A stretch of 64,000 nt of DNA from Nocardia aurea (GCF_003123685.1 NZ_QCYJ01000099.1:153109-217108); one strand, 5' to 3'; shown: positions 35,581 to 44,677, numbered from the stretch's first letter. Numbers and translations: made by a program. The notes: generated by a model not told the origin, from the sequence alone.

Positions 35581-36504
35581 TCAGCGTCGTCCGGCGGCGA
35601 GCGCGTACCCCGCGGCCACCAGCACCGCCGCCACCTGCACGGCTTCGGACATGCGCACCGCACGACGCAGGTCGGGAACGGTCGGGGCGGGCCCGTCACC
35701 CAGCCGGGGCCGCGATTCGGTGCCGTGGCGATACCGGGTGACCCCGCCGAGTCCGACACCGAGCGCACCCGCCATCGTCGCCTCGACCACCCCCGCGTTC
35801 GGGCTCGGGTGTCCGGCCGCGTCCCGTCGCCACGCGGCCAACGAATCGGCGGCGCGACCGCCCGCGACCGGGGCGAGGGCCGCCGTCAGCAGACCGGTGA
35901 CTCGCGCGGGGACCAGATTCGCCACGTCGTCGGTTCGCGCCGCGGCCCAACCGAACCGCTGGTAGCGATCGTTGCGGTAGCCGATCATCGCGTCGAGGGT
36001 GTTGATCGCGCGGTAGCCGAGCAGGCCTGGCACCCCGGCGACCGCACCCCACAGCAACGGTGCGACCGTCGCGTCGGAGGTGTTCTCCGCGATGGATTCC
36101 AGTGCGGCGCGGGCGAGTCCGTCCGCGTCGAGCACCTCGGGGTCACGCCCGCACAGCGAGGGCAGCAGTCGCCTGGCCCCGTCCAGATCACCGGATTCCA
36201 GCCGATCCGCCATCTCCCTCCCGGTTCCCGCGAGACTGCGGCCACCGAGCACGGTCCAGGTCGCCAACGCCGTCGCCGCGACCCCGCCCCGGCGCAGCAA
36301 CAGCCCGAGCCCGACCACGCCGCCCACCGCCACGATCTCGTGCGCCACCCCCGCCGACCGCCGATCGGCATAGGTCCGCCGTTCCAAGGCCAGCGCCGCG
36401 CTACCGAACCCGGCGACCGGATGCCAACGCCGCGGATCACCGAACGCCCGATCCAGCGCGAACCCGAGCACCAGCCCGGCCGCGTTCGCAAACCCCTTCC
36501 GCAT
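35581..36504 (-). CDS. cobD: Adenosylcobinamide-phosphate synthase CobD/CbiB
   Basis: Membrane enzyme attaching the aminopropanol arm to cobyric acid. The 307-residue protein starts AAGLVLGFALDRAFGDPRRWHP, the conserved CbiB entry, and has SIAENTSDATVAPLLWGAVAG, YRAINTLDAMIGYRNDRY, WAAARTDDVANLVPARVT and HPSPNAGVVEATMAGALGV, all family signatures. ATG 36504 is required by the N-terminal motif; the frame runs another 550 bases upstream against the F420-type gene. It is convergent with SURF1 with only 7 bases between the stops. Order matches Rv2235-Rv2236c. Confidence 0.95.
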   Translation of the reverse strand: MRKGFANAAGLVLGFALDRAFGDPRRWHPVAGFGSAALALERRTYADRRSAGVAHEIVAVGGVVGLGLLLRRGGVAATALATWTVLGGRSLAGTGREMADRLESGDLDGARRLLPSLCGRDPEVLDADGLARAALESIAENTSDATVAPLLWGAVAGVPGLLGYRAINTLDAMIGYRNDRYQRFGWAAARTDDVANLVPARVTGLLTAALAPVAGGRAADSLAAWRRDAAGHPSPNAGVVEATMAGALGVGLGGVTRYRHGTESRPRLGDGPAPTVPDLRRAVRMSEAVQVAAVLVAAGYALAAGRR

Positions 36505-36616
36505 CCGGCGAGAGTATCCGCCGTGACCCTGCCCGCCGTCGACCGGCCGGATCATCGGTCGCGCGACCTGTCGCGGACCGGGAATGAATTCACCGGGCGC
36601 ACGGTAGAACTTGCAC

Positions 36617-37039
36617 ATGAGACTCGATGACGCCGCCCGCGCGCTGATCGGCGCCGGGGCCGACGCGACGCTGGTGACCCTCGATCCGAACGGCAGTCCG
36701 CAGGTCAGTGTGGTGTGGGTGGCCTTGCGTTCCACACCGGAAGGCGACGAACTCGTCACCGCGCATCTGGGTGAATACCGGAAGGTGCGCAATGTGCGGC
36801 GTGACGGACGGGTCGCGGTGACGATCCTCTCGCACGAGAGCGGAGAGGTCATGCGGCCGTATCTGGCGATCACCGGCACCGCCCGGATCGAGGAGGGCGG
36901 TGCGCCCGAGCTGCTGGCCGAACTCGCCGAAACGCTCGCGGCACCGGGCGCCGGGTTCCCGCCGGACGACGCACCGCCCGGCTTCCTGACCCGCATCCGC
37001 ATCGACAAGGTGGGTGGCATCGGCCCCTGGGCCTCCTGA
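36617..37039 (+). CDS. PPOX-class F420-dependent oxidoreductase
   Basis: The 140-residue split-beta-barrel protein has the pattern of the FMN/F420-binding pyridoxamine oxidase-like family: a starting helix LDDAARALIGAG, VTLDPNGSPQVSVVWVAL, LGEYRKVRNVRRDGRVAVTIL and a GTARIEEGG strand. The KVRNVRRD stretch contacts the cofactor phosphate in relatives. Such enzymes in mycolate actinomycetes reduce biliverdin-like or other conjugated substrates with F420H2. ATG 36617 is preferred; a TTG lies two codons upstream. Confidence 0.88.
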   Translation: MRLDDAARALIGAGADATLVTLDPNGSPQVSVVWVALRSTPEGDELVTAHLGEYRKVRNVRRDGRVAVTILSHESGEVMRPYLAITGTARIEEGGAPELLAELAETLAAPGAGFPPDDAPPGFLTRIRIDKVGGIGPWAS

Positions 37040-37145
37040 CCCGATCGCGATGTCACACTCGCGACACCCGCGTCGTCACCTCGGTGCCAGCATTCGACAC
37101 GCGTCCGCCAGTCCGGACCTCGACACGACCGAAACGGTGGTTGCA

Positions 37146-38099
37146 GTGACCGACGACAGACCCGCCGAACAACTCGATGCCGCCGAACTGGCTCGGCGGT
37201 TCGAGGAACAGCGCCCGTATCTGCGCAGACTCGCCTACAGCACGCTGGGCAGTCTGACCGATGCCGACGATGTGGTGCAGGACGCGTGGCTGCGCCTGCA
37301 ACGTCAGCACGCGGCGGGTCGAGCCGACGAGATCGACAATCTGCGCGCCTGGCTCAGCACTGTCACCGGCAGGCTCGCTCTCGATCTGCTGGGTTCGGCG
37401 CGCGCACGCAGGGAGCAGTACGTCGGCGAGTGGCTTCCGGAACCGGAGGTCACCAGCTGGGACGATCCGGCCGATCGGATCGCCCAGGACGAGCGGGTCA
37501 CCACCGCGCTGCTCGTGGTCCTGGAATCGCTGTCACCGGCCGAGCGCACCGCCTTCGTCTTGCAGGACGTGTTCGGCATGAGCGGCCCCGACGTCGCCGA
37601 AGTGGTCGGACGCACCCCCGCGGCCGTGCGGCAGCTGGCCGCGCGCGCTCGCAAACGCGTCGAGGACGGCACCCCGCGTTTCCCCGCCTCGTCCGACGAG
37701 CAGGAGAAGGTGGTGTCGGCGTTCGCGCTGGCCTGGCGTTCGGGCGATCTGAGCGCGTTGCTCGGTGTGCTGGACGCGAACGTCAGTCTCACCGCGGACG
37801 GCGGCGGCAAGGTGCCCGCCATCCGCAAACCCGTGCACGGCGCGGAACTCATCGCGAAGATGTTGCTCGGCTGGTACCACGCGCCCTCGGCGAAGGGCGG
37901 CTGGGGCCGCGCGGTGCTGGTCAACGGCCGCCCCGGCCTGGTGGTCTTCGACGGCAACCACACCGGGGTCTTCGATTTCACCGTCGACGCGGGCCGGATC
38001 GTCGCGATCAACGTCGTCCGCAATCCCGACAAACTGCATGACCTGCCGACCGGCGGTGTCCCCGACTGGTACCTGGGACACGACGAGGAGGCCGAATAG
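37146..38099 (+). CDS. ECF41-type sigma factor (SigJ-like) with SnoaL domain
   Basis: The 317-residue protein has sigma region 2 (RRLAYSTLGSLTDADDVVQDAWLRL), region 4 (LSPAERTAFVLQDVFGMSGPDVAEVVGRTPAAVRQLAARARKRV) and, from about residue 185, a SnoaL/NTF2-like domain ending GGVPDWYLGH. The C-terminal domain replaces an anti-sigma factor and is known in ECF41 proteins to modulate activity. ECF41 genes are usually next to a carboxymuconolactone decarboxylase or oxidoreductase gene; no such partner is seen, the nearest being the F420-type gene. GTG 37146 is the nearest start to the conserved part, with a GTG 9 bases upstream as alternative. Confidence 0.92.
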   Translation: MTDDRPAEQLDAAELARRFEEQRPYLRRLAYSTLGSLTDADDVVQDAWLRLQRQHAAGRADEIDNLRAWLSTVTGRLALDLLGSARARREQYVGEWLPEPEVTSWDDPADRIAQDERVTTALLVVLESLSPAERTAFVLQDVFGMSGPDVAEVVGRTPAAVRQLAARARKRVEDGTPRFPASSDEQEKVVSAFALAWRSGDLSALLGVLDANVSLTADGGGKVPAIRKPVHGAELIAKMLLGWYHAPSAKGGWGRAVLVNGRPGLVVFDGNHTGVFDFTVDAGRIVAINVVRNPDKLHDLPTGGVPDWYLGHDEEAE

Positions 38100-38179
38100 T
38101 CGAACGCGCCCGCGAGGTCGTCGCGGACTACACCGCCCCGACCTCGCGGCCGGACAACCCGGCGCACCCCGTATTCGCC

Positions 38180-39295
38180 CTACCCGACAGACCCCACCAC
38201 AGTGGGCGCCGAATACCCGTGCGCGGCGGCAACTTTTACCGAGAGCAACCGCCCCGCCTCGGCCGTCATCCCGCGAGCCAGTTCCGGGTACTCCACACAC
38301 GCCTGCCGCGAACCGCGGTCCGCGATGGCCAGGACGTAGGGCAACGTCGCGTTGGTGAGCGCGACGGTGGAGGTGTGCGGAACCGCGCCCGGCATGTTCG
38401 CCACGCAGTAGTACAGCGAATTCGCCACCCGGAAGGTGGGATTCGCGTGCGTGGTCGGGCGCGAACCTTCGAAACATCCGCCCTGGTCGATGGCGATGTC
38501 GACAAGTACCGACCCCGGTCGCATGCGGGCGACGAGTTCCTCGGAGATCAGTTTCGGCGCCCGTGCGCCGGGCACCAGCACGGAGCCGATCACCAGATCC
38601 GCGCCGAGTACCGCCCGCTCGATCTCGACCGCGTTGGACGCCAACGTCGTCAACCGCCCCTGGAATCGGGCGTCGAGCGCGCGCAGGCGGTTCAGGTTCG
38701 TGTCCAGGACGGTCACCCGAGCGCCCATGCCCACCGCCACGGTCGCCGCGTCGGTTCCCGCGACGCCCCCGCCGAGCACGACCACATCGGCGGGACGCAC
38801 CCCGGGCACCCCGCCGAGCAGCACCCCGGCCCCGCCCAGCGGCGCCATGAGGTGATAGGCCCCGACCTGGGTGCCGAGTTTGCCCGCGACCTCGCTCATC
38901 GGCGCGAGCAGCGGTAGCGAGCCGTCCGCCGCGCGCACGGTCTCGTAGGCGATAGCGGTGATCCCCGAGCGCAGGATCGCGTCGGTGCATTCACGCGACG
39001 CCGCCAGGTGCAGGTAGGTGAACAACACCTGCCCCGAGCGCATGCGCGGATACTCCGGCGCGATCGGCTCCTTCACCTTCAACACCAGTTCCGCCGTCCG
39101 CCACACCTCCTCGGCGGTGGACGCGAGCCGGGCGCCCGCGCCGGTGTAGTCGATATCGCCGAATCCCGACCCGACGCCCGCCCCCGCCTCGATCAGCACC
39201 TGGTGCCCGTGCCTGACCAGTTCCCCCGCGCCCGCCGGCGTCAGCGCGACCCGGAACTCCTGTTCCTTGATCTCACGCGGAACTCCGATCTTCAT
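38180..39295 (-). CDS. ald: Alanine dehydrogenase
   Basis: NAD-dependent interconversion of alanine with pyruvate and ammonia. The 371-residue length equals typical Ald. Landmarks: MKIGVPREIKEQEFRVALTP at the start, KVKEP (substrate Lys 74), YLHLAASREC (catalytic His), the Rossmann VVVLGGGVAGTDAATVAVGMGA near residue 170, and VDIAIDQGGCFE with the active Asp. Start 39295 is fixed by that N-terminal motif. In mycobacteria Ald is induced by hypoxia and alanine; an AldR regulator gene is not adjacent here. Confidence 0.96.
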   Translation of the reverse strand: MKIGVPREIKEQEFRVALTPAGAGELVRHGHQVLIEAGAGVGSGFGDIDYTGAGARLASTAEEVWRTAELVLKVKEPIAPEYPRMRSGQVLFTYLHLAASRECTDAILRSGITAIAYETVRAADGSLPLLAPMSEVAGKLGTQVGAYHLMAPLGGAGVLLGGVPGVRPADVVVLGGGVAGTDAATVAVGMGARVTVLDTNLNRLRALDARFQGRLTTLASNAVEIERAVLGADLVIGSVLVPGARAPKLISEELVARMRPGSVLVDIAIDQGGCFEGSRPTTHANPTFRVANSLYYCVANMPGAVPHTSTVALTNATLPYVLAIADRGSRQACVEYPELARGMTAEAGRLLSVKVAAAHGYSAPTVVGSVG

Positions 39296-39421
39296 ACCGC
39301 CATCGTGGCCCACACCCGGCCTGTTCGCCACGAGGGCGCGCACGGGTCCACGCAGACATCTTCGACCGATCTCGCCGGGTATCGGCCGATCGCCGGACGG
39401 AAAGTCCGTGGAGGCCGCCCG

Positions 39422-40186
39422 TCAGATCGCCGTCGGCTCCCCCGCCCGAAGCACGCGCAAGCGCCCCGCGCTGCCCGCGTAGTCGAACACCCGCGTCAGA
39501 TAGTCCAGGGTCTCGCTGAAATGCGCCCATCCTTCGGCGTGGACGGGGACGATCACCGCGTCACCGAGCAGTTCGGCGGCCCGCAGCGCGCTGCGCCCGT
39601 TCAGGGTGACATCGGTGTCGCCGAAGATCCCGACATTGGCGGCACCCACGTGCAGCACGGCGATATCGATGGGGCCGACGCGAGCGACGATCTCCTGCAC
39701 CAGGTCCACCGAGGCGTTGTCGCCGGAGATGTACACCGTCGGCTCGCCGTCGGCCCGCAGGACGAATCCGGTGACGACGCCGGTCACCGGCTCGCATCCG
39801 GGCGGGCCGTGTAGCGCGGGCACGCCGGTCACCTGTGCCGCGCCGATCGTGACGGTCTCCCAATTCTCCAGTGCCCGAACGCCGTCCAGTCGACTCGCGG
39901 CGTCGGCGGTGGACAGCACGGTGTCGACGCGGTCCAGGAAGGCGCGGCCCGAGGTGTCGAGATTGTCGGCGTGCTGATCGTGGGAGAGCAGGACCACGTC
40001 GACCGCGCCGACCTCGTCCGGGCCGATCGCGGGTCCGGCGATCTTGTGCAGGGTGACGGGGCCCGGGTAGTCGCCGGGGGTGTCGAAGGTGGGGTCGGTG
40101 AGCCAGGTGAGTCCGGCGTAGCGCAGTCGCAGTGTCGGTCCGCCGACGAGCAGGGCTTCGACTGTGCGGGTGATCGTCTCGGTCAT
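39422..40186 (-). CDS. Metallo-beta-lactamase fold hydrolase (UlaG-like)
   Basis: The 254-residue protein has the MBL fold with metal motif LSHDQHADNLD (His, His and Asp; last His replaced by Asn as in its actinobacterial relatives), VPALHGPPG (His), YISGDNASVDL (Asp) and VPVHAEGWAHF (terminal His). The N-terminus VGGPTLRLRYAGLTWLTDPTFD is typical of UlaG-like lactonase/phosphodiesterases. Substrate unknown. It is divergent from the GlxA-type regulator gene 71 bases away, which might control it. Confidence 0.9.
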   Translation of the reverse strand: MTETITRTVEALLVGGPTLRLRYAGLTWLTDPTFDTPGDYPGPVTLHKIAGPAIGPDEVGAVDVVLLSHDQHADNLDTSGRAFLDRVDTVLSTADAASRLDGVRALENWETVTIGAAQVTGVPALHGPPGCEPVTGVVTGFVLRADGEPTVYISGDNASVDLVQEIVARVGPIDIAVLHVGAANVGIFGDTDVTLNGRSALRAAELLGDAVIVPVHAEGWAHFSETLDYLTRVFDYAGSAGRLRVLRAGEPTAI

Positions 40187-40257
40187 GACGTCGATCGTCC
40201 GATGAATACGGGACCGCCGACAGTGGCCCGTGAGCCACCTATCGCTAATATCGGGCC

Positions 40258-41238
40258 ATGCGTTTCGTGGCGGTTCTGGCCTTCGACGGCATCAGCCCGT
40301 TCCATCTCTCCGTGCCGACGCTGGTCTTCGGCCGCGTCGGGGCCGAAGGCCCGGCACCGTATGTGGTGCGCGTGTGCGCCGAACACCCGGGCACCCTGCG
40401 CACCCCCGCTGGTTTCGACATCCACGTCGCGCACGGACTCGAGGTGTTCGACGCGGCCGACACCGTGGTGATCCCGAGTTGGCCGCCCGGCGAGGGCGTC
40501 TCCGACGAACTCCGCGCCGCCCTGCGCGCCGCCCACGCCCGCGGCGCCCGGATCGTCGGCCTGTGCCTGGGCGCGTGGGCCGTCGCGGCGAGCGGTCTGG
40601 CCGACGGGCGCGAGATCACCACGCACTGGTCCGCGGCCGCCGCACTGGGCCGCGCGTATCCGGCGGTGCGGGTGCGCGCCGACACCCTGTGGTCGGATCT
40701 CGGCGACGTCGTCACCTCGGCCGGGGTCGCGGCGGCACTGGATTGCTGCCTGCACCTGGTCCGCGCCGACCTCGGCAGCCGCGCCGCGACGGAACTGGCC
40801 CGCGCGCTGGTCACCGCGCCGCATCGCAGCGGTTCGCAGGCCCAGTACATTCCGGTGGCCGTTCCCGACGACGCGGCCGACGATCCGATCGAGCGCGCGA
40901 TGGTGTGGGCGCGAACCCATCTCGGCGATCCGGTCGACCTCGATCGGTGGGCGCGGGTCGCCCTCATGTCACGGCGCACCTTCACCCGCAGATTCCGCGA
41001 ACGCACCGGAAGCAGTCCGCAGCAGTGGCTGCTGCACCAGCGCACCGACCGCGCGCGACTGCTGCTCGAGACCACCGACGAGACGGTGGATCGCATCGCC
41101 GAGGAGACCGGTTTCCATACCGCGGTCAGCCTGCGCCATCACTTCCACCGACTGCTCGGCACGAGTCCGGCCGCGCATCGAGCGCTGTTCCGGACCGCGG
41201 ATCGACCGCGCGGCGAGTCGGCTAAGTTGCCCCCATGA
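40258..41238 (+). CDS. GlxA/AraC-family transcriptional regulator
   Basis: The 326-residue protein joins an N-terminal DJ-1/PfpI-like domain (VVLAFDGISPFHLSVP-type start, and a Cys in IVGLCLGAWAVAAS near residue 105) to a C-terminal AraC DNA-binding domain with two HTH motifs (LDRWARVALMSRRTFTRRF and VDRIAEETGFHTAVSLRHHF). Such regulators sense small metabolites with the N-terminal domain. The MBL hydrolase gene, read divergently across 71 bases, is its likely target. The stop overlaps the start of the gamma-carbonic anhydrase gene. Confidence 0.93.
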   Translation: MRFVAVLAFDGISPFHLSVPTLVFGRVGAEGPAPYVVRVCAEHPGTLRTPAGFDIHVAHGLEVFDAADTVVIPSWPPGEGVSDELRAALRAAHARGARIVGLCLGAWAVAASGLADGREITTHWSAAAALGRAYPAVRVRADTLWSDLGDVVTSAGVAAALDCCLHLVRADLGSRAATELARALVTAPHRSGSQAQYIPVAVPDDAADDPIERAMVWARTHLGDPVDLDRWARVALMSRRTFTRRFRERTGSSPQQWLLHQRTDRARLLLETTDETVDRIAEETGFHTAVSLRHHFHRLLGTSPAAHRALFRTADRPRGESAKLPP

Positions 41239-41750
41239 TGATTGAGTTCGGCGGCGTCGCCCCCGATATCGACGACAGTTCCTGGATCGCGCCCACCGCC
41301 ACCGTGATCGGACGGGTGACGCTCGGCGCCGAGGTCAGCGTCTGGTACGGCGCGGTGCTGCGCGCCGATCTCGAGGACATCACCATCGGACCCGCGACGA
41401 ACATCCAGGACGGATGCGTGCTGCACGCCGATCCCGGCTTCCCGTTGACCGTCGGCACGGGGGTGTCGGTGGGTCACAACGCGATCCTGCACGGCTGCAC
41501 CGTCGGCGACAATGTGCTGGTCGGCATGGGCGCCACCGTGCTCAACGGCGCGGTGATCGGCGAGGGCAGCCTGATCGCCGCCAACGCGCTGATTCCCGAG
41601 GGCGCGCAGATTCCGCCCGGTTCGCTCGTGGCCGGTGTGCCCGGCAAAGTCCGCCGGGAATTGAGCGACGGGGAACGTGACGGCCTGCGCCTCAACAGTG
41701 CCGTCTACGTGCACAATATGACCGGTCACCGGGACGCGAAGATTCTGTGA
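41235..41750 (+). CDS. Gamma-carbonic anhydrase-like hexapeptide-repeat protein
   Basis: The 171-residue protein is a left-handed beta helix of hexapeptide repeats (WIAPTATVIGRVTLGAEVS and later turns). Zinc His residues of the gamma-carbonic anhydrase/PaaY group are visible in QDGCVLHADPG and VSVGHNAILHGCTVGD. The C-terminal helix LRLNSAVYVHNM packs the trimer. ATG overlaps the regulator stop (ATGA), implying coupled translation. The reaction could be CO2 hydration or thioester-related; only the fold is sure. Confidence 0.93.
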   Translation: MMIEFGGVAPDIDDSSWIAPTATVIGRVTLGAEVSVWYGAVLRADLEDITIGPATNIQDGCVLHADPGFPLTVGTGVSVGHNAILHGCTVGDNVLVGMGATVLNGAVIGEGSLIAANALIPEGAQIPPGSLVAGVPGKVRRELSDGERDGLRLNSAVYVHNMTGHRDAKIL

Positions 41751-41912
41751 GTCATCGCACACTGGTCAAATGACCTGCTCGAGCGGCTGATAACATTCGG
41801 GGTGCGTGCCCGGCGTCCCGGGGGCTCCGGCCGAGACGTTTGCCAGCGGTTTTCGTCGATATGGTCCCCCAGGGACGGCGAGCGACGCGGCGTGCGGGCA
41901 GGAGGTATCACG

Positions 41913-42098
41913 GTGGTGTGCAGGGATACGAATATGCACCGGCCGAAGGCGCGGATCAGCGTCGCCGACATCGCGGCACAACCGGGGGGTATCGAGGCGC
42001 TCCAGCGCCGGGTTCACGAACTGCGATCCAGCGGTGTCGATTTCGCGGCCAACGCGATCGAGCAGGAAATGGCCGATCTGGATCTGCCGCGTCCGTAG
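41913..42098 (+). CDS. Small hypothetical protein
   Basis: GTG at 41913 follows a near-consensus GGAGGT by 6 bases and encodes 61 residues ending in a helical domain (ISVADIAAQPGGIEALQRRV to ADLDLPRP). An ATG 21 bases later is also possible. The helix resembles the middle of many short actinobacterial proteins of unknown function. It stands alone between the gamma-carbonic anhydrase and TetR genes. Confidence 0.5.
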   Translation: MVCRDTNMHRPKARISVADIAAQPGGIEALQRRVHELRSSGVDFAANAIEQEMADLDLPRP

Positions 42099-42249
42099 CC
42101 CCACCGCGCGAGGGCCTTCGGCGATAGAGTGAGATGCTTGACATGCCTTCCACTCACCTTTCGGCCGATCCGGGACCGCGACGGCGTATGCCGGTGGGAT
42201 AATGAACGACCCACCCCGCCCTGTCGGCGCGCCCCTGACTGGAGACTCG

Positions 42250-42867
42250 ATGCCCACCGTTCCGCCCATGCTCCAGCGGATTCTGGACAAGCCCGTGAAA
42301 GACGGGGAGAAACTACTGGAGAGCGCGCTGTCGGCATTCCTGGATTTCGGCATCAAACGCACCAGCATGGGCGAGATCGCCCGGCGCGCCGGAATCAGCC
42401 CCGCCACCCTCTACCGCCGATTCGAATCCAAGAACGATCTGGTCGAGGCGGTCAGCGTGCGCGAGGCACAGCGTTTCGTCGCCGATATCGACAAGCGGGT
42501 GCAGACGGTCGAAGGCACCGAGAACCAACTGGTGGAGATCTTCGTCGCCTTCATCGGGGCGATCGCGGGTAACGAACTACTGCGCCGCCTGCTGCGGACC
42601 GAACCGGATCTGATCCTGCCGCGGCTCACCACCGAGGGCGGCCCGATCCTCGCCGTCGGCCGCACGTACCTGGCGGGCAAACTGGGCGAATTGCGCGGCG
42701 CCGACGACGACTTCGACGCCGATCTGGTCGCCGAGATCATGGCCCGCCTGGCGCTGTCGCTGGCCCTCACCCCCGACGGTCTGATCCCGCTCGGCGATGC
42801 CGAGGCCGGGCGCGAATTCGCGCGGCGCACGCTGCTGCCCATGGTCGGTGTCAGGGCGACGACCTGA
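42250..42867 (+). CDS. TetR-family transcriptional regulator
   Basis: The 205-residue protein has an N-terminal TetR HTH (LLESALSAFLDFGIKRTSMG and EIARRAGISPATLYRRFESK, residues about 20-70) and a helical ligand domain. ATG 42250 is selected for GGAG 6 bases upstream; an ATG at 42202 would add 16 residues. The last 291 bases overlap on the opposite strand the open frame of the DNA methyltransferase. The target genes are not clear; no divergent partner is next to its promoter. Confidence 0.93.
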   Translation: MPTVPPMLQRILDKPVKDGEKLLESALSAFLDFGIKRTSMGEIARRAGISPATLYRRFESKNDLVEAVSVREAQRFVADIDKRVQTVEGTENQLVEIFVAFIGAIAGNELLRRLLRTEPDLILPRLTTEGGPILAVGRTYLAGKLGELRGADDDFDADLVAEIMARLALSLALTPDGLIPLGDAEAGREFARRTLLPMVGVRATT

Positions 42868-44526
42868 GCCGACCCCGAACGCGGCCGCGACCAACTCGTC
42901 GAGTGTCCGCTGCGCGTCCGGCTCGACCGGACGCCCGCCGACGAATTCGCCGACCAGCCCCACTATCTCGGCGGCCGCCGCCGACCCGGGATCCGGCAGC
43001 GGCAATCGCGACACGTACTGGGTGATCCACCGCCGCCTGCCCGCGTAGAGCCGGTTCCCGCAGACCGCGTCGTAGAAACGCACTCCGAGCGCGGAATTGG
43101 CCACGCCCATCAACAGATGGGCCAGGTGGTCTCCGACCCCGAGATCCGCGAGCGAGATCCAGTAGCAGTCCCCGTTCACCACCGCCCCTGAGCGGTCGAG
43201 CGCGAACCGGGGACGTTCGCTGATATCCGGGAAGACCAGTTTGGGCACGCGCCACAGGTGCGGACGCTGCGGCACCCAGATCTCGAACCAGCTCCTGCCG
43301 CTGTCGACCAGATACCGTCGCGCCGTCAGCGTTTCCTCGTGCGTTCGCAGATAGGCGGCGGCGCCGGGGAATTCGCGCAGGTCGACCGGGGTACGCCGGG
43401 ACACGTCGGTGTCGTAGGGATAGAGCACCCGCGTCTCGCGCTCGCGGTCGATACGCCACGGCGCGAGATCGTGGTGGGTGATGAGATCCAGCAGCAGTTC
43501 CTGTTCCGGACACGGATCCGCTTCGTGCCAGCGGTCGGAGATGAAGACCCGATCGGCGGTCGTCTTGATTCCCACCCTGATCCGCGCGACCTCACCGAAC
43601 GTGTGCCATGTGCGCTCACCGATCCGGGCCAGCCACGCGTCGACGCCGGGACGCGACATCCGCCAGGTGCTGTCGGCACGGTGCGCGAGCGCCGGACCTT
43701 CGGAGCACAGCGTGCCGACCTCCACCGCGAAGGTGCGCCCGTCGTGGGCGACGCTGCCGCCGGTGTCACGGGTCAGCGCTTCGAAAAGCCCGGGTACGGA
43801 CACGGTTTCGGATTCGGGTACTTCGTAGGCCGAGACGAAACGACAGTCGGGGCGGGTTCCGGTCCTGGTCGCGATCGTGATCGCGGGCAGCACGGCCGCC
43901 TCGAACAATTTGGTGTCGCCCAGGTCGTAGAGTTCCACCGGCGCGAGTTCGGCGCACAGGATCGCGCGGATATTGGCGCCCGCCCTGGTGGTGATGAACC
44001 TGTTGGCGCACAACAGACCGAGCACGCCGCCCTGGCGCAACAGTCGCGGCGCGACGGCGACGAAGGGGTGGGTCAGATCGATCCGGCCGCGCAGTCCGAA
44101 GCGCTCGGCCAGCGATCGCGCGGCCACCGTGCCCAACTGCTGGGTGCGCACATACGGCGGGTTGGTGATGATCGCGTCGAAACTGTTGTCGGCCAGCCGT
44201 TCCGACTCCGACAGGAAATCTCCCGAATGCCATCGCACGTCGACACCGGCCGCCAGCGCCCTGGCCCGGGCCACCGCCAGTGCCGTCTCGTCGAGATCGA
44301 ATCCGATCAGTTCCACCGGGACGCCGGGAAGTCCGGCGGTGATCTCGCGATGGAGCGAGAGCAGCAGTTCCCCGTCTCCGCAGGCGGGATCCAGGACTCG
44401 CAGCGTGCCCGCGCGGCTCGGTTCCGGCATATGCGCCAGCAGGCGTCGCGCCAGGAACTGCGCGAGCGCGGGCGGCGTGTAGTGCCTGCCGTGCCGCTTA
44501 CGCGCGTCACAGGCCTCGGACCCCAT
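42577..44526 (-). CDS. Solitary gamma-class N6-adenine DNA methyltransferase
   Basis: The frame encodes 649 residues. An N-terminal Rossmann methyltransferase has the SAM motif VLDPACGDGELL (near residue 48), LIGFDLDETALAVAR, and the catalytic motif NPPYV (near residue 124), giving motif order of gamma-type adenine enzymes (Eco57I/TaqI-like). The C-terminal part (residues about 310-545) resembles the TaqI-type target recognition region (RVGIKTTADRVF and WFEIWVPQRPHLWRVPKLV). Sequence sense ends at about 42876; the last 100 codons are antisense to the TetR gene and probably non-conserved. No restriction endonuclease is nearby, so an epigenetic or orphan role is likely. Confidence 0.88.
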   Translation of the reverse strand: MGSEACDARKRHGRHYTPPALAQFLARRLLAHMPEPSRAGTLRVLDPACGDGELLLSLHREITAGLPGVPVELIGFDLDETALAVARARALAAGVDVRWHSGDFLSESERLADNSFDAIITNPPYVRTQQLGTVAARSLAERFGLRGRIDLTHPFVAVAPRLLRQGGVLGLLCANRFITTRAGANIRAILCAELAPVELYDLGDTKLFEAAVLPAITIATRTGTRPDCRFVSAYEVPESETVSVPGLFEALTRDTGGSVAHDGRTFAVEVGTLCSEGPALAHRADSTWRMSRPGVDAWLARIGERTWHTFGEVARIRVGIKTTADRVFISDRWHEADPCPEQELLLDLITHHDLAPWRIDRERETRVLYPYDTDVSRRTPVDLREFPGAAAYLRTHEETLTARRYLVDSGRSWFEIWVPQRPHLWRVPKLVFPDISERPRFALDRSGAVVNGDCYWISLADLGVGDHLAHLLMGVANSALGVRFYDAVCGNRLYAGRRRWITQYVSRLPLPDPGSAAAAEIVGLVGEFVGGRPVEPDAQRTLDELVAAAFGVGSGRRPDTDHGQQRAPREFAPGLGIAERDQTVGGEGQRQRQAGHDLGDQIGVEVVVGAAQFAQFARQVRAADGEDRAALGGEPRQDQIRFGPQQAAQ

Positions 44527-44606
44527 GGGTCGGATTCTGCCAGCACGCGCCCTCCGATAACTGGATTTTGCTGTCCCGCGCTCGGGTGCGATTTCCCGGC
44601 CGCATC

Positions 44607-44655
44607 CAGTTCCGAAATGAGACCACTCACGCTAGCATTCAGTCTCGAAATAGAA
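44607..44655 (+). promoter_or_regulatory. Direct repeat in the methyltransferase-nitroreductase intergenic region
   Basis: Two related 16-base sites at 44607-44622 and 44640-44655 share CAGT.YCGAAAT.RAGA-like bases, spaced 33 bases centre to centre, about three helical turns. They lie before the nitroreductase start on the plus strand. This layout suggests a dimeric regulator binding cooperatively, but no protein can be assigned; an HxlR gene lies 1.3 kb away. Confidence 0.35.
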
Positions 44656-44677
44656 CCAAATACGAGAGGGTGGGCCG

